From the NCBI RefSeq assembly GCF_029691405.1, contig NZ_CP121467.1, forward strand, positions 1,054,001-1,118,000: DNA of 64,000 bases, in the 5' to 3' direction. The number at the start of each line of letters is the position of its first letter. Within the stretch, counting starts at the first letter, position 1. Shown in pieces: positions 17,780 to 28,300 of this stretch. The notes under the pieces were generated by a model. That model was not told the DNA's origin. It did not search any database and saw only the letters and a program-made list of their open reading frames with translations. Both the position numbers and the translations under genes were made by a program. Source of the DNA: Streptococcus sp. D7B5 (GTDB lineage: Bacteria > Bacillota > Bacilli > Lactobacillales > Streptococcaceae).

Positions 17780-17806
17780 TTAGCACTCTTTTGCCAAGAG
17801 TGCTAA
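17780..17806 (-). promoter_or_regulatory. CIRCE operator 2 (distal, perfect)
   Basis: TTAGCACTC-N9-GAGTGCTAA with both arms perfect, located upstream of the -35. Confidence 0.95.
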
Positions 17807-17913
17807 AAATCAGTCTGAAGACCTAGAATCTTACTTCTCATATACTTGGCATTTCCTTTTAAGTCTGAAAAACCATAGATTAGATAAGAAATTAAACAAG
17901 TGTATAAAACGAA

Positions 17914-17943
17914 AAAGAGAGAACGATTTCTCGTTCTCTCTTC
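17914..17943 (-). terminator. Terminator of the SHIRT-protein gene
   Basis: AAGAGAGAACGA-TTTC-TCGTTCTCTCTT is a near-perfect hairpin followed on the minus strand by TTTTTCG. Confidence 0.85.
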
Positions 17944-17990
17944 TTAGGCTCAGGAATTAAGAAGTCATTTTGTTATTTCCTAAGAGTAGC

Positions 17991-20900
17991 TTAATCTTTC
18001 TTGCGAAGGATAAAAGCGGCTAGGCTTGCAAAGGCAAGACCAATGATTGAAAGAAGACCAGATACTGCTGAACCCGTGTTTGGTAACAAGTTCTGCTTTT
18101 GACTACTTCCTTCTTCTGGTTGACTATTATTTCCAGAATCTTTAATTGGGGCCGGAGTGAATTCCCAGGTGCCTACGAAGTGTGCGTCTGCTCCATTGAT
18201 GATTTCAGATGTCTTGTCATAAGACTTGAAGCTCCATGTGCCTTCTGCTGTCTTAACCTCTGTTTGACTTGGTTGCGTTGGCGTTGCTTGACTGCCATCT
18301 TTCAAGTTTGTTTGGTCTGCTGGAAGCAAGGCTTTCACTTCTTGTGGAAGTTCTTTGCCTGGAGTTCCGCTAACAAACTCGTGAACTGCTTTATGAGTCA
18401 CTGTTGGAACTGGAGTTGCTGTAAATTCCCATGTACCTATAAACTTAACATCTGATCCATTAATTGTTTCCGATGTTTTATCGTAGGACTTGAAGCTCCA
18501 GGTACCTTCTGCTGTCTTAACTTCTGTTTGACTTGGTTGCGTTGGCGTTGCTTGACTGCCATCTTTCAAGTTTGTTTGGTCTGCCGGAAGAAGAGATTTC
18601 ACTTCTTGTGGAAGTTCTTTACCTGGAGTTCCGCTGACAAACTCGTGAACTGCTTTATGAGTCACTGTTGGAACTGGAGTTGCTGTAAATTCCCATGTCC
18701 CTATAAACTTAACATCTGATCCATTAATTGTTTCCGATGTCTTATCGTAGGACTTGAAGCTCCATGTGCCTTCTGCTGTCTTAACTTCTGTTTGACTTGG
18801 TTGCGTCGGAATCGCTTGGCTACCGTCTTTCAAGTCTGTTTGGTCTGCTGGAAGCAAGGCTTTCACTTCTTGTGGAAGTTCTTTACCTGGAGTTCCGCTG
18901 ACAAACTCGTGAACTGCTTTATGAGTCAGTGTTGGAACTGGGCTTGCTGTAAATTCCCATGTCCCTACAAACTTAACATCTGAACCGTTGACAGTCTCTG
19001 AAGTCTTGTCATAGGACTTGAAGCTCCATGTACCTTCCGAGGTCTTAACTTCTGTTTGACTTGGTTGTGTTGGTGTTGCTTGGCTGCCGTCCTTCAAGTC
19101 TGTTTGATCTGCTGGAAGCAAGGTTTTCACTTCTTGTGGAAGTTCTTTACCTGGAGTTCCGCTGACAAACTCGTGAACTGCTTTATGAGTCACTGTTGGT
19201 GCTGGGGTAAATTCCCAAGTACCGATAAAGTGGGCATCCGCTCCATTGATGGTTTCTGATGCCTTGTCATAGGACTTGAAGCTCCACGTACCTTCTGCCG
19301 TCTTCACTTCTGTTTGACTTGGTTGTGTTGGTGTTGCTTGGCTGCCATCTTTCAAGTTTGTTTGGTCTGCTGGAAGAAGGGCCTTCACTTCTTGTGGAAG
19401 CTCTTTACCCGGAGTTCCGCTGACAAATTCGTGAGTTGCCTTATGAGTCACTGTTGGCGCTGGAGTGAATTCCCAGGTACCGACGAAGTGGGCATCCGCT
19501 CCATTGATGGTTTCTGATGCTTTGTCATAGGACTTGAAGCTCCATGTACCTTCTGCGGTCTTCACTTCTGTTTGACTTGGTTGAGTCGGAGTCGCTTGAC
19601 TACCGTCTTTCAATTCTGTTTGGTCTGATGGAAGCAAGGATTTCACTTCTTGCGGAAGTTCTTTTCCTGACGTTCCGCTGACAAATTCATGTGTTGCCTT
19701 GTAAGTTGGTGCTGGGGTAAATTCCCAAGTACCGATAAAGTGGGCATCCGCTCCATTGATGGTTTCTGATGCCTTGTCATAGGACTTGAAGCTCCACGTA
19801 CCTTCTGCCGTCTTCACTTCTGTTTGACTTGGTTGTGTTGGTGTTGCTTGGCTGCCATCTTTCAAGTTTGTTTGGTCTGCTGGAAGCAAGGTTTTCACTT
19901 CTTGCGGAAGTTCTTTACCTGGAGTTCCACTGACAAATTCGTGTGTTGCCTTGTAAGTTGGAGCTGGGGTGAATTCCCAAGTACCGACAAAGTGTGCGTC
20001 CGCTCCATTGATGGTTTCTGAAGTCTTGTCATAGGACTTAAAGCTCCATGTACCTTCTGACGTCTTCACTTCTGTTTGGCTTGGTTGAGTCGGAGTCGCT
20101 TGACTACCGTCTTTCAAGTCTGTTTGGTCTGACGGAAGCAAGGTTTTCACTTCTTGTGGAAGTTCTTTTCCTGGCGTTCCGCTTACAAATTCATGTGTTG
20201 CCTTGTAAGTTGGTGCTGGGGTGAATTCCCAAGTACCGACAAAGTGGGCATCCGCTCCATTGATGGTTTCTGATGCCTTGTCATAGGACTTGAAGCTCCA
20301 CGTACCTTCTGCCGTCTTCACTTCTGTTTGACTTGGTTGTGTTGGTGTTGCTTGGCTGCCATCTTTCAAGTTTGTTTGGTCTGCTGGAAGCAAGGTTTTC
20401 ACTTCTTGCGGAAGTTCTTTACCTGGAGTTCCACTGACAAATTCGTGTGTTGCCTTGTAAGTTGGAGCTGGGGTGAATTCCCAAGTACCGACAAAGTGTG
20501 CGTCCGCTCCATTGATGGTTTCTGAAGTCTTGTCATAGGACTTAAAGCTCCATGTACCTTCTGACGTCTTCACTTCTGTTTGGCTTGGTTGAGTCGGAGT
20601 CGCTTGACTACCGTCTTTCAAGTCTGTTTGGTCTGACGGAAGCAAGGTTTTCACTTCTTGTGGAAGTTCTTTTCCTGGCGTTCCGCTTACAAATTCATGT
20701 GTTGCCTTGTAAGTTGGTGCTGGGGTGAATTCCCAAGTACCGACAAAGTGGGCATCCGCTCCATTGATGGTTTCTGATGCCTTGTCATAGGACTTGAAGC
20801 TCCATGTGCCTTCTGACGTCTTCACTTCTGTTTGACTTGGTTGCGTTGGAGTCGCTTGGCTTCCATCCTTCAAGTCTGTTTGGTCTGCTGGAAGCAAGGT

Positions 20901-22598
20901 TTTCACTTCTTGCGGAAGTTCTTTACCTGGAGTTCCACTGACAAATTCGTGTGTTGCCTTGTAAGTTGGAGCTGGGGTGAATTCCCAAGTACCGACAAAG
21001 TGTGCGTCCGCTCCATTGATGGTTTCTGAAGTCTTGTCATAGGACTTAAAGCTCCATGTACCTTCTGACGTCTTCACTTCTGTTTGGCTTGGTTGAGTCG
21101 GAGTCGCTTGACTACCATTAGACAAGTTCTTTTCTGTTGCTGGAAGCAAATCTTTCACTTCTTGTGGCAACTCTTTACCTGGCGTTCCACTGACAAATTC
21201 ATGGTGTTTTTCGTAAAGAAGAGCAGTGCTCACCTGATTAGAAGGAGCTGATAAGTTATCAACATGCAAGGTTACAGTGTTGTTAATTTTTTCAGGTCCC
21301 TTTTCTTCCACTTTTTTGTTTGTAGTAGTATTATAAGTTACAATGATTTCAGCAGAAGAATTTGCTTTTATGTATTCAGGTGTCATTTTAACAGTAACAG
21401 TTTGACCATTCTTTTCAATAGTATAATCACGCCCTTCCTGTAGAGTCACTCCACCTGATTCCACTTTAAGTCCTTGATAATCAAGGCGCTCATCAAAATT
21501 CTGAACCATTTCGATAGATGAAGGCGCTGCTAAAAGATCTTTACCTGGAACCGGAATTTTAAAGGTAGCCTTATAAGTTACATCCTGCCCCTCTTTAGCT
21601 GGAATCTCTGTAGGATCAACTTCTAGAACAGGGCTCGGATCAAGTTTTTCAACATATAGACCAAAGACGGCCGAAGCAACCTCTGTTGATGAATAAGCAA
21701 AATTCATCCTATTACTATTCGATCGAAGGGCGAAACCAGAGATATTGTTCTCAGAATAGCTACCACTTGTAATCTGAGTCGCAATCCAAGCAGTTCGTTC
21801 TCCTTGGTCTTCCTGTTTCAAAACATTGGCATTGTTCATCAGACGAAGATTAACATCATTTTGATAACCTTTAATATAGAAGGTTTCCTTCAAGTTGTTT
21901 GCATCCATTGCATCGATATCCGTTGGTTTCATGACCAACTTCAAATCTGTCTCTGAACCATCTGCATAACTCAACTCGGCTGTTACATCAGCATCAATCC
22001 AAAATGCTTTATTCATGATGTAGTCATGATTCGCATCTACGTAAGGAACATTACCAATTTCAAAAGCACTACTTTCCCATAATTCAGAAATTGAGAAAAA
22101 TTCAACAGTAGATTTTTGAGTACTATTCATTTCAGACTCTGCTTGAGCAGTGTTTAGATAGTGAAGAGTTACCTTATTGAATTTTAAGTAAGCATCTACT
22201 TGCTTACCATTAACTGTCCCAATATTTGTGAATTTTAGAGAAAGAGGATTTTCAAAAACTTGATCCTGCTTTTTACTTTTATCTACTTTAAGAGTAAAGT
22301 TCTCCATCTCGCCTGGATAGGCACCACCCCAGAGATATTCATAGTGGGGATTCGATAAATGAAACTGATCAACAGCCTGTGATTTAGATAAAACACTAAA
22401 ATTGTTGATGTTCAAATTAAACTTACGAATATCCAAGGTTGAGATATCCGTTCCATTTTTTATTTCTTCTAAAGCCGCATAAGATTGAAGCGGAAGAAGA
22501 AAAATAGAAAAAAGTAAAACGACTAGTCCGAGAAAAGCCTGTTTTTTTCTACTGAAAATAGTAGAAAAAGGCATTCTCATGCGATATTTCCATTTCAT
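17991..22598 (-). CDS. SHIRT-repeat LPXTG surface adhesin (periscope-like)
   Basis: The 1535-aa wall protein starts with a signal peptide (hydrophobic LGLVVLLFSIFLLPL, cut near SYA) and has a unique N-terminal head of about 450 residues. The end of the head (about 335-455, VLEVDPTEIPAKEGQDVTYK) looks like an immunoglobulin-like or isopeptide domain. Twelve tandem repeats of about 84 residues follow (HEFVSGTPGKELPQEVK at the start, GTWSFKSYDK then FVGTWEF at the end), matching SHIRT domains of S. gordonii Sgo_0707-type periscope proteins. The end is LPNTG, a hydrophobic stretch and RKKD for sortase anchoring. Several repeats are almost identical in DNA, so copy number should vary between strains. 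GGAGG precedes ATG 22598. Ligand unknown; adhesion is inferred from architecture. Confidence 0.9.
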   Translation of the reverse strand: MKWKYRMRMPFSTIFSRKKQAFLGLVVLLFSIFLLPLQSYAALEEIKNGTDISTLDIRKFNLNINNFSVLSKSQAVDQFHLSNPHYEYLWGGAYPGEMENFTLKVDKSKKQDQVFENPLSLKFTNIGTVNGKQVDAYLKFNKVTLHYLNTAQAESEMNSTQKSTVEFFSISELWESSAFEIGNVPYVDANHDYIMNKAFWIDADVTAELSYADGSETDLKLVMKPTDIDAMDANNLKETFYIKGYQNDVNLRLMNNANVLKQEDQGERTAWIATQITSGSYSENNISGFALRSNSNRMNFAYSSTEVASAVFGLYVEKLDPSPVLEVDPTEIPAKEGQDVTYKATFKIPVPGKDLLAAPSSIEMVQNFDERLDYQGLKVESGGVTLQEGRDYTIEKNGQTVTVKMTPEYIKANSSAEIIVTYNTTTNKKVEEKGPEKINNTVTLHVDNLSAPSNQVSTALLYEKHHEFVSGTPGKELPQEVKDLLPATEKNLSNGSQATPTQPSQTEVKTSEGTWSFKSYDKTSETINGADAHFVGTWEFTPAPTYKATHEFVSGTPGKELPQEVKTLLPADQTDLKDGSQATPTQPSQTEVKTSEGTWSFKSYDKASETINGADAHFVGTWEFTPAPTYKATHEFVSGTPGKELPQEVKTLLPSDQTDLKDGSQATPTQPSQTEVKTSEGTWSFKSYDKTSETINGADAHFVGTWEFTPAPTYKATHEFVSGTPGKELPQEVKTLLPADQTNLKDGSQATPTQPSQTEVKTAEGTWSFKSYDKASETINGADAHFVGTWEFTPAPTYKATHEFVSGTPGKELPQEVKTLLPSDQTDLKDGSQATPTQPSQTEVKTSEGTWSFKSYDKTSETINGADAHFVGTWEFTPAPTYKATHEFVSGTPGKELPQEVKTLLPADQTNLKDGSQATPTQPSQTEVKTAEGTWSFKSYDKASETINGADAHFIGTWEFTPAPTYKATHEFVSGTSGKELPQEVKSLLPSDQTELKDGSQATPTQPSQTEVKTAEGTWSFKSYDKASETINGADAHFVGTWEFTPAPTVTHKATHEFVSGTPGKELPQEVKALLPADQTNLKDGSQATPTQPSQTEVKTAEGTWSFKSYDKASETINGADAHFIGTWEFTPAPTVTHKAVHEFVSGTPGKELPQEVKTLLPADQTDLKDGSQATPTQPSQTEVKTSEGTWSFKSYDKTSETVNGSDVKFVGTWEFTASPVPTLTHKAVHEFVSGTPGKELPQEVKALLPADQTDLKDGSQAIPTQPSQTEVKTAEGTWSFKSYDKTSETINGSDVKFIGTWEFTATPVPTVTHKAVHEFVSGTPGKELPQEVKSLLPADQTNLKDGSQATPTQPSQTEVKTAEGTWSFKSYDKTSETINGSDVKFIGTWEFTATPVPTVTHKAVHEFVSGTPGKELPQEVKALLPADQTNLKDGSQATPTQPSQTEVKTAEGTWSFKSYDKTSEIINGADAHFVGTWEFTPAPIKDSGNNSQPEEGSSQKQNLLPNTGSAVSGLLSIIGLAFASLAAFILRKKD
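18140..21215 (-). repeat. Twelve tandem SHIRT repeats (about 252 bp each)
   Basis: In-frame repeats of about 252 bp. Blocks 19740-20243 and 20244-20747 are a 504-bp two-domain unit duplicated nearly perfectly. Domains near the C-terminus carry a VTHKAV linker, while the central ones carry TYKAT. Confidence 0.9.
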
Positions 22599-22880
22599 AA
22601 TGTACCTCCAAAACTAAAAATGATTATTTGATCATTTCAAAAGAAATATTCATCTCATTCTAACACAAAGAAAGGGAAATTGAAAGCAGATATAAAAAAA
22701 TATTTACTTTTTTGTATTTCCAGATTGTCAATTTTCGGTGAGAATAATTAAAATATCAAAGTTTCAGAACAGGCGTTTACACTATGTAAATAGCTGTTTT
22801 ATTGTTGAACCTATTATCACTCCATGAGTTTCATAACGTACTCAAACTACACATAAACATTAATATATTTAATTTTTTAT
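22599..22880. other. Intergenic region upstream of the SHIRT gene
   Basis: No gene is supported here. A possible minus-strand extended -10 (TGTTAGAAT; TAGAAT at 22657-22662) lies about 60 bp before the SHIRT-protein start. The rest is AT-rich, and the far end is the terminator of the G5-protein gene. Confidence 0.5.
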
Positions 22881-22916
22881 AAAAAAGAACCCAAGAATAA
22901 ATTCTGGGTTCTTTTT
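22881..22916 (-). terminator. Terminator of the G5-protein gene
   Basis: AAAGAACCCA and TGGGTTCTTTTT arms around an AT-rich loop. Confidence 0.88.
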
Positions 22917-22958
22917 AGTATTTCTCGTACAAAGATGCTTTTGTACAATTAGAGAGCC

Positions 22959-25271
22959 TTAGTCTTTCTTACGAACGACAAAGCCGACTAGACCGGCGAT
23001 AAATAAACCAATCATTGAAAGAAGACTGGTAGAAGCTGTACCTGTGCTTGGTAGAACTTTCTTATCTTGGCTTGCAGTTTCTTCTTTCTTAGTGCTTCCA
23101 GATTGGTTCCCTGTTGTTGCAGTATCATTCTTATTACCGTTGGTTGTTGTAGAAGCTACTTTCTTAGTTCCAACTTCAACAATCTCATCTACTGCTGGAG
23201 TAGTGATTGTGTTTGATTTCTCAACACGACCTGTTTCAACGCCATCTGTGTAAGTCACTGTATAAACAATGGTGCGAACACCCTTCTTACCAGCAGCTTT
23301 CACTTGACGACTGCCTTCTGGAAGGTCTGCGTTCTGCACTTCTTTGACTTGGAAAGCAACTTCTTCTGTCTTGGTTTCTTCCTTAGTCGTTACAACTGGG
23401 GCTACTACTTTCTTAGTTCCAATTTCGACAATCTCGTCTACTGCTGGAGTAGTGATTGTGTTTGATTTCTCAACTCGACCTGTTTCAACGCCATCTGTGT
23501 AAGTCACTGTATAAACAATGGTGCGAACACCTTTCTTACCAGCTGTCTTCACTTGACGACTTCCTTCTGGAAGATCTGGATTTGTTACTTCCTTAGTTTG
23601 GAAAGCAACTTCTTCTGTCTTAGTCTCTTCCTTAGTCGTTACAACCGCTGCTTTCTTAGTTCCAACTTCGACAACTTCGTCTACTGCTGGAGTAGTGATT
23701 GTATTTGATTTCACCTCGCGGCCTGTTTCAACGCCGTCTGTGTAGGTAACTGTGTAAACAATGGTGCGAACACCCTTCTTACCAGCAGCTTTTACTACAC
23801 GAGTTCCTTCTGGAAGTTCAGAATTTGTGACTTCCTTAGTTTGGAAGGCAACTTCTTCTATCTTTGTTTCTTCCTTCGTTGTAACTACTGGAGCTACTAA
23901 TTTCTTAGTTCCTACTTCAACGATCTCATCTACTGCTGGAGTGGTGATTGTGTTGGATTTCTCAACACGACCTGTTTCAACGCCGTCTGTGTAAGTGACA
24001 GTTTCAACAATGGTACGAACACCCTTCTTACCAGCAGCTTTTACTACACGAGTTCCTTCTGGAAGTTCAGAATTTGTGACTTCCTTAGTTTGGAAGGCAA
24101 CTTCTTCTGTCTTTGTTTCTTCCTTCGTTGTAACTACTGGAGCTACTAATTTCTTAGTTCCTACTTCAACGATCTCATCTACTGCTGGAGTGGTGATTGT
24201 GTTGGATTTCTCAACACGACCTGTTTCTACTCCGTCTGTGTAAGTGACAGTTTCAACAATCGTACGAACACCTTTTTGGCCAGCTGTTTTCACTCGGCGA
24301 ACACCTTCAGCTAAGAGTGCATTTTCAACCTCACGAGTCTGAAAGGCAACTTCTTCAGTTTTAGTTACTTCCTTAGTAGTTACAACTGCTTTCGCACCTG
24401 TATAGGTAACCTTGTTTTTTGCAGCTTTCTTAGTCTTGCGTGAAACTTCTTTACGAGATTTTTCAACACCATCCACTTTTGTCACTTCATAAGTGACTTC
24501 ATCGATACCTTCTTCACCTTCTTCAACACGCGTTTGACCTTTATCCAGTGCTGGATCTACTTTCGTTTCTTCTTTGAAAGCAACTTTTTCCTCCACAGTC
24601 ACTGTTTCTTTGGTTTCAACACCTGTTTTCTTAGTTCCAACTTCGATGATTTCTTCTACTGGTTCTTTAATTACTGTTTGGTTCTTTCTATCACGTTTTT
24701 TCTCAACGCCATTTACCAAAGTAACATCCCAAACAACTTTCTTCTGACCTTTTTCTCCCGCTTGTTTTACCTTTCGAGTACCTTCAGCGAGGTCTGCATT
24801 GTTTTCTGTCCGAGATGGGTAAGGAATCTCCTCAGTAGTTGTGACTTCTTGATGTTCTTCTTTTAAATCTCCCCCAGTGAGAAGTGCCTCAGCCTTAGCT
24901 TTTAAAGAATTGTAGCGAGCTTCAAGCGCCGCAAAACTTTTTTGACCTTCTGGACTCTTCATTGCCTTCTTTGCAGTCTCAAAAAAATTCTTTGCTTCTT
25001 CTACATCACCCTCTAGGAGTTCTTTATTATCCTCATCTGGACTATTTGTAAAATCCTTAATTGAAGATTCTATACTATCAAGCATTCTTTTGAAAGTATT
25101 TGCAATACTTCGCTCTTGGCCATCTGGAATTTCTTCATCTTCCGCTGGTGTCTCTTCCGCATGCACTGTTGGAATTTGATACAAGTCGGGAGCTACATGA
25201 TAAGTTGCTACTCCAAGTGCATTTAAAGCAAGTATAGAAATTCCTAACTTTAATAATTTTTTTCTACTCAT
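22959..25271 (-). CDS. G5-domain repeat LPXTG surface protein
   Basis: The 770-aa wall protein has a signal peptide (LLKLGISILALNALGVATYH, cut near VHA). A helical segment follows (about 45-140, KEDxx-rich, SPEGQKSFAALEARYNSLKA), then about seven G5-type repeats of about 78 residues with the pattern TKTEEVAFQTKEV ... GVRTIVYTVTYTDGVETG ... TPAVDEIVEVGTKK. The first two repeats are divergent and the last five are nearly identical. It ends with LPSTG, a membrane stretch and RKKD. G5 domains are linked to binding of N-acetylglucosamine-containing glycans and to surface stalks. It lies 75 bp after the giant vWA gene, so it may be on the same message, with a hairpin between them. Function otherwise unknown. 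Confidence 0.88.
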   Translation of the reverse strand: MSRKKLLKLGISILALNALGVATYHVAPDLYQIPTVHAEETPAEDEEIPDGQERSIANTFKRMLDSIESSIKDFTNSPDEDNKELLEGDVEEAKNFFETAKKAMKSPEGQKSFAALEARYNSLKAKAEALLTGGDLKEEHQEVTTTEEIPYPSRTENNADLAEGTRKVKQAGEKGQKKVVWDVTLVNGVEKKRDRKNQTVIKEPVEEIIEVGTKKTGVETKETVTVEEKVAFKEETKVDPALDKGQTRVEEGEEGIDEVTYEVTKVDGVEKSRKEVSRKTKKAAKNKVTYTGAKAVVTTKEVTKTEEVAFQTREVENALLAEGVRRVKTAGQKGVRTIVETVTYTDGVETGRVEKSNTITTPAVDEIVEVGTKKLVAPVVTTKEETKTEEVAFQTKEVTNSELPEGTRVVKAAGKKGVRTIVETVTYTDGVETGRVEKSNTITTPAVDEIVEVGTKKLVAPVVTTKEETKIEEVAFQTKEVTNSELPEGTRVVKAAGKKGVRTIVYTVTYTDGVETGREVKSNTITTPAVDEVVEVGTKKAAVVTTKEETKTEEVAFQTKEVTNPDLPEGSRQVKTAGKKGVRTIVYTVTYTDGVETGRVEKSNTITTPAVDEIVEIGTKKVVAPVVTTKEETKTEEVAFQVKEVQNADLPEGSRQVKAAGKKGVRTIVYTVTYTDGVETGRVEKSNTITTPAVDEIVEVGTKKVASTTTNGNKNDTATTGNQSGSTKKEETASQDKKVLPSTGTASTSLLSMIGLFIAGLVGFVVRKKD

Positions 25272-25299
25272 TATTCTTTCCTTAACACTTTCAATATAC

Positions 25300-25338
25300 A
25301 GTAAGGAGAAGAGTAAAATTTTCTACTCTCCTCTTACT
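25300..25338 (-). other. Hairpin between vWA and G5 genes
   Basis: AGTAAGGAGAAGAGTA and TACTCTCCTCTTACT can pair imperfectly over about 15 bp. The T-run expected of an intrinsic terminator is missing, so partial read-through or RNA processing is plausible. Confidence 0.5.
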
Positions 25339-25346
25339 ATATGATA

Positions 25347-28300
25347 CTAACGTTCAGCTTTACGCTTCCAAAATAGAAGTCCAGCAAGTCCTAGAGCTAG
25401 GGCTGCAAGTACTCCAAAGATTGAAGATCCTTCAGAACCTGTATTTGGCAATGTTTTCTTAGGTTCTGCTGGAGGAACGGTTCCACCTGGTGGCGGAGTT
25501 TGTGGTTTTTCTGGTGTTGGTGGTGTTGGTGGGAACACCACAACTTTGTTGGTAGTTTTTGGCTTTGGATTATGGTTAAAGCTTACTTCAGCTGTATTTG
25601 GTACACCACCAGTGAATTTTGTAAAATCTGTTCCTTCTTTGAAGTTAGTGTAAAGTACAAGACGTACGGTACTTCCCTTCAAGGCTTCAAGAACATCCTT
25701 ATCGCTGATTTCAAAAGTCACAACATTGCTAGTTTCATCGTAAGTAACAGTAGCAATTGCTTCTAAATCTTTACCTACTAATTCACCGCGGTCATTTGAA
25801 ACTTTAGACAATTTATCAATAGCTGCTTGAAGCTTGGTTTGAGCTTCTTTTAGTTTCTTGATTTCATTTTCAAGTTTCTCTTGTTGTTGTTTCTTATCAG
25901 CTGGTGCCAATTCTGATTCTTTTTCAGCTGGTGCTTGAAGTTTAGCCAAGTTTTCTTCAGCTGCTTTCAACTCTGCTTCCAAGCTTGCAAGATCTTGACT
26001 TGGCTCGCTAGTTGCAGGTTTCTTATCTTCTGATGCAGAAGAATCAGATGTAGCTGGAGTTGTTTCTTCAGCAGCTGTTGCTGGAGTTGTAGTTTCAGCT
26101 GGTTTAGCTGGCTGCGCTGCCTTAGCTGCTTCCAACTTCGCTTTCAATTCAGCTACTTTAGCTTCCGCTGCCTTGAGTTCTTCCTTCTTACCTGTCTCTG
26201 TTGAAGTCTCTTCTGTTGACTTGCCTGTCAAAGCTTTGAGTTCTTTCTCAGACTGTTCAAGTTGAGCTTGAAGAGTTGCTTTGATCTTGTCAAACTGAGC
26301 ATTTTCAACTTTAAGAGCGATACGGTCTTTGTTGACTTTCAAGACTGAATCGATTTTATCAGTGATCGTAAAGCTAGTCAAGTCTGTCTTGATAAGACGA
26401 CCATATTGATCCTTCTTAGCATTTCCGTTTTCATCTACTGGATCTGTTGGAACCGGTGTAGTGATATCGAAGCGGAAGGTATCTAAAGCGTTTGGTAAGT
26501 GGTAGTCTTTATCAGGTTTAGATCCATCTTCTGGCCCAACTGTCTTAGCAGGTTCACCTGGTGTTGGATCTGTTGGTTTTTCTGGGTCACGCGGTTTCAC
26601 CGTTACTGGTTTTGTTTCCTTGCTGCCAGATTGACCATTCGCATCCTTGAAGTTGACAGTTGCTTTGTTTGGTACCAATTGGTCCTTATAAGCTTTCAAA
26701 TCGCTATTCGCTTTGAGTTTAGCTGGAATATACAATTGGATTTCTTTGAAACCTTTCAATCGAGCGAAATCTTTCACTTTCACAGTGACTGTATTTCCCT
26801 TAACACTTGTTTCAAGGGCACCATTTGCATCACGACCATCCACATAGGCTACTGGCGTATCAGCGATTGCCAAGACCGGTTCGAGTGTATCTGTGACTGT
26901 GAACTCTTTGTACTTATCAATATCTTTTGGCAAAGTTGTATTGACATTATACATGTATGGTGCGTCGTATTCCACATCCAAGTGGTCCAAGGTACGATTA
27001 ATCTTCTTAGAAATTTCTGGTTCTGGTTCTTTTGGAACGATTACCGGAACTTTATTCGAATCTTTGTGTAGCCCTGGTTTGTGTGGGAACTTCGCGTCAT
27101 AAGAAGCTGTATTTGGAACAGTGAATCCACGATCTGTTAGATATGGAGTCAAATCAGCTCCCGCTTTAATCTTCGCAGTGAAGCTCAATTCAACTGCTTG
27201 ACCACCATTTGCTTTCACTTGCTCTTTTGTAAGTGTCAAGGTAATGGTTTGACCGTCTACCTTGATTTGGCTAGCCTCAAGCGCTTGACCATTCAAGCTC
27301 GCGTTTGCTGAACCTGCATAATCAAGAACAGATTCAAGTGTATCACTTACACTGAAGGCTGTCGCATCTGTTGGAACACTTGTTTTCACGTTGTAGGTGA
27401 AGACTTGATCACGATCAGCGAGGGTTTCCTCAGCTTTCGTGTTGACATCTTTCTTGATTTCTGGCTCTTCTGGAGTCGGTGGAGTTACTGGAACTATGTT
27501 AGAATCCTTAGTGAAGCCTGGTTTGTTTGGAAGATCCACCTTGTAAGCTGCCTTGTTCGGAACCTTGATTGACTTATCTTCTGTTACATAATCAGACAAG
27601 TTAGCACCCGCTTTGATCTTAGCGTCGAAAGTTAATTCAACAACTTGACCAGCACTTGTTTTAGCTTGTTCTTCTGTAAGAGTCAAGGTAATGGTTTGAC
27701 CTTCTACCTTGATTTGGCTAGCGTCAAGAGCTTGACCATTCAATTTAGCACTTGAAGTTCCTGCGAACTCAAGAACATCCACTAGTGTATCCGTTACCGC
27801 GAAGGCTGTCGCATCTTGCGCTACTGTTGTTTTCACGTTGTAAGTGAAGACTTGGTCACGTTTGTCAAGAGTTTCAGCTTCTTTGCCGTTCACATCTTTC
27901 TTGATTTCTGGTTCTTCTGGTGTTGGTGGCGTTACTGGGACTTCATTAGAGTCTTTCGTAAAGCCTGGTTTGTTTGGAAGATCTGCCTTGTAAGCTGCCT
28001 TGTTAGGAACTTTCACAGTCTTATCTTCTGATAGGTAAGCAGACAAGTTCGCGCCGGCTTTGATCTTAGCGTCGAATGTTAATTCAACTGCTTGACCGCC
28101 ATTGGCTTTGACTTGTTCTTCTGTAAGCGTCAAGGTAATGGTTTGACCTTCTACCTTGATTTGGCTAGCGTCAAGAGCTTGACCATTCAATTTAGCACTT
28201 GAAGTTCCTGCAAATTCAAGAACGTCTACTAGTGTATCTGTGACTGAGAAGGCTGTCGCATCTTGCGCTACTGTTGTTTTCACGTTGTAAGTGAAGACTT

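Noticed and set aside
18099..21029. Series of plus-strand open frames of about 65 codons repeating every 250-500 bp
   Set aside because: They are reverse-strand shadows of the in-frame SHIRT repeats, with no ribosome-binding sites and biased Cys/Trp-rich composition.
18140..21215. Possible CRISPR-like array
   Set aside because: The repeats are 252 bp, contiguous, in frame and lack unique spacers of constant length; they encode protein domains.
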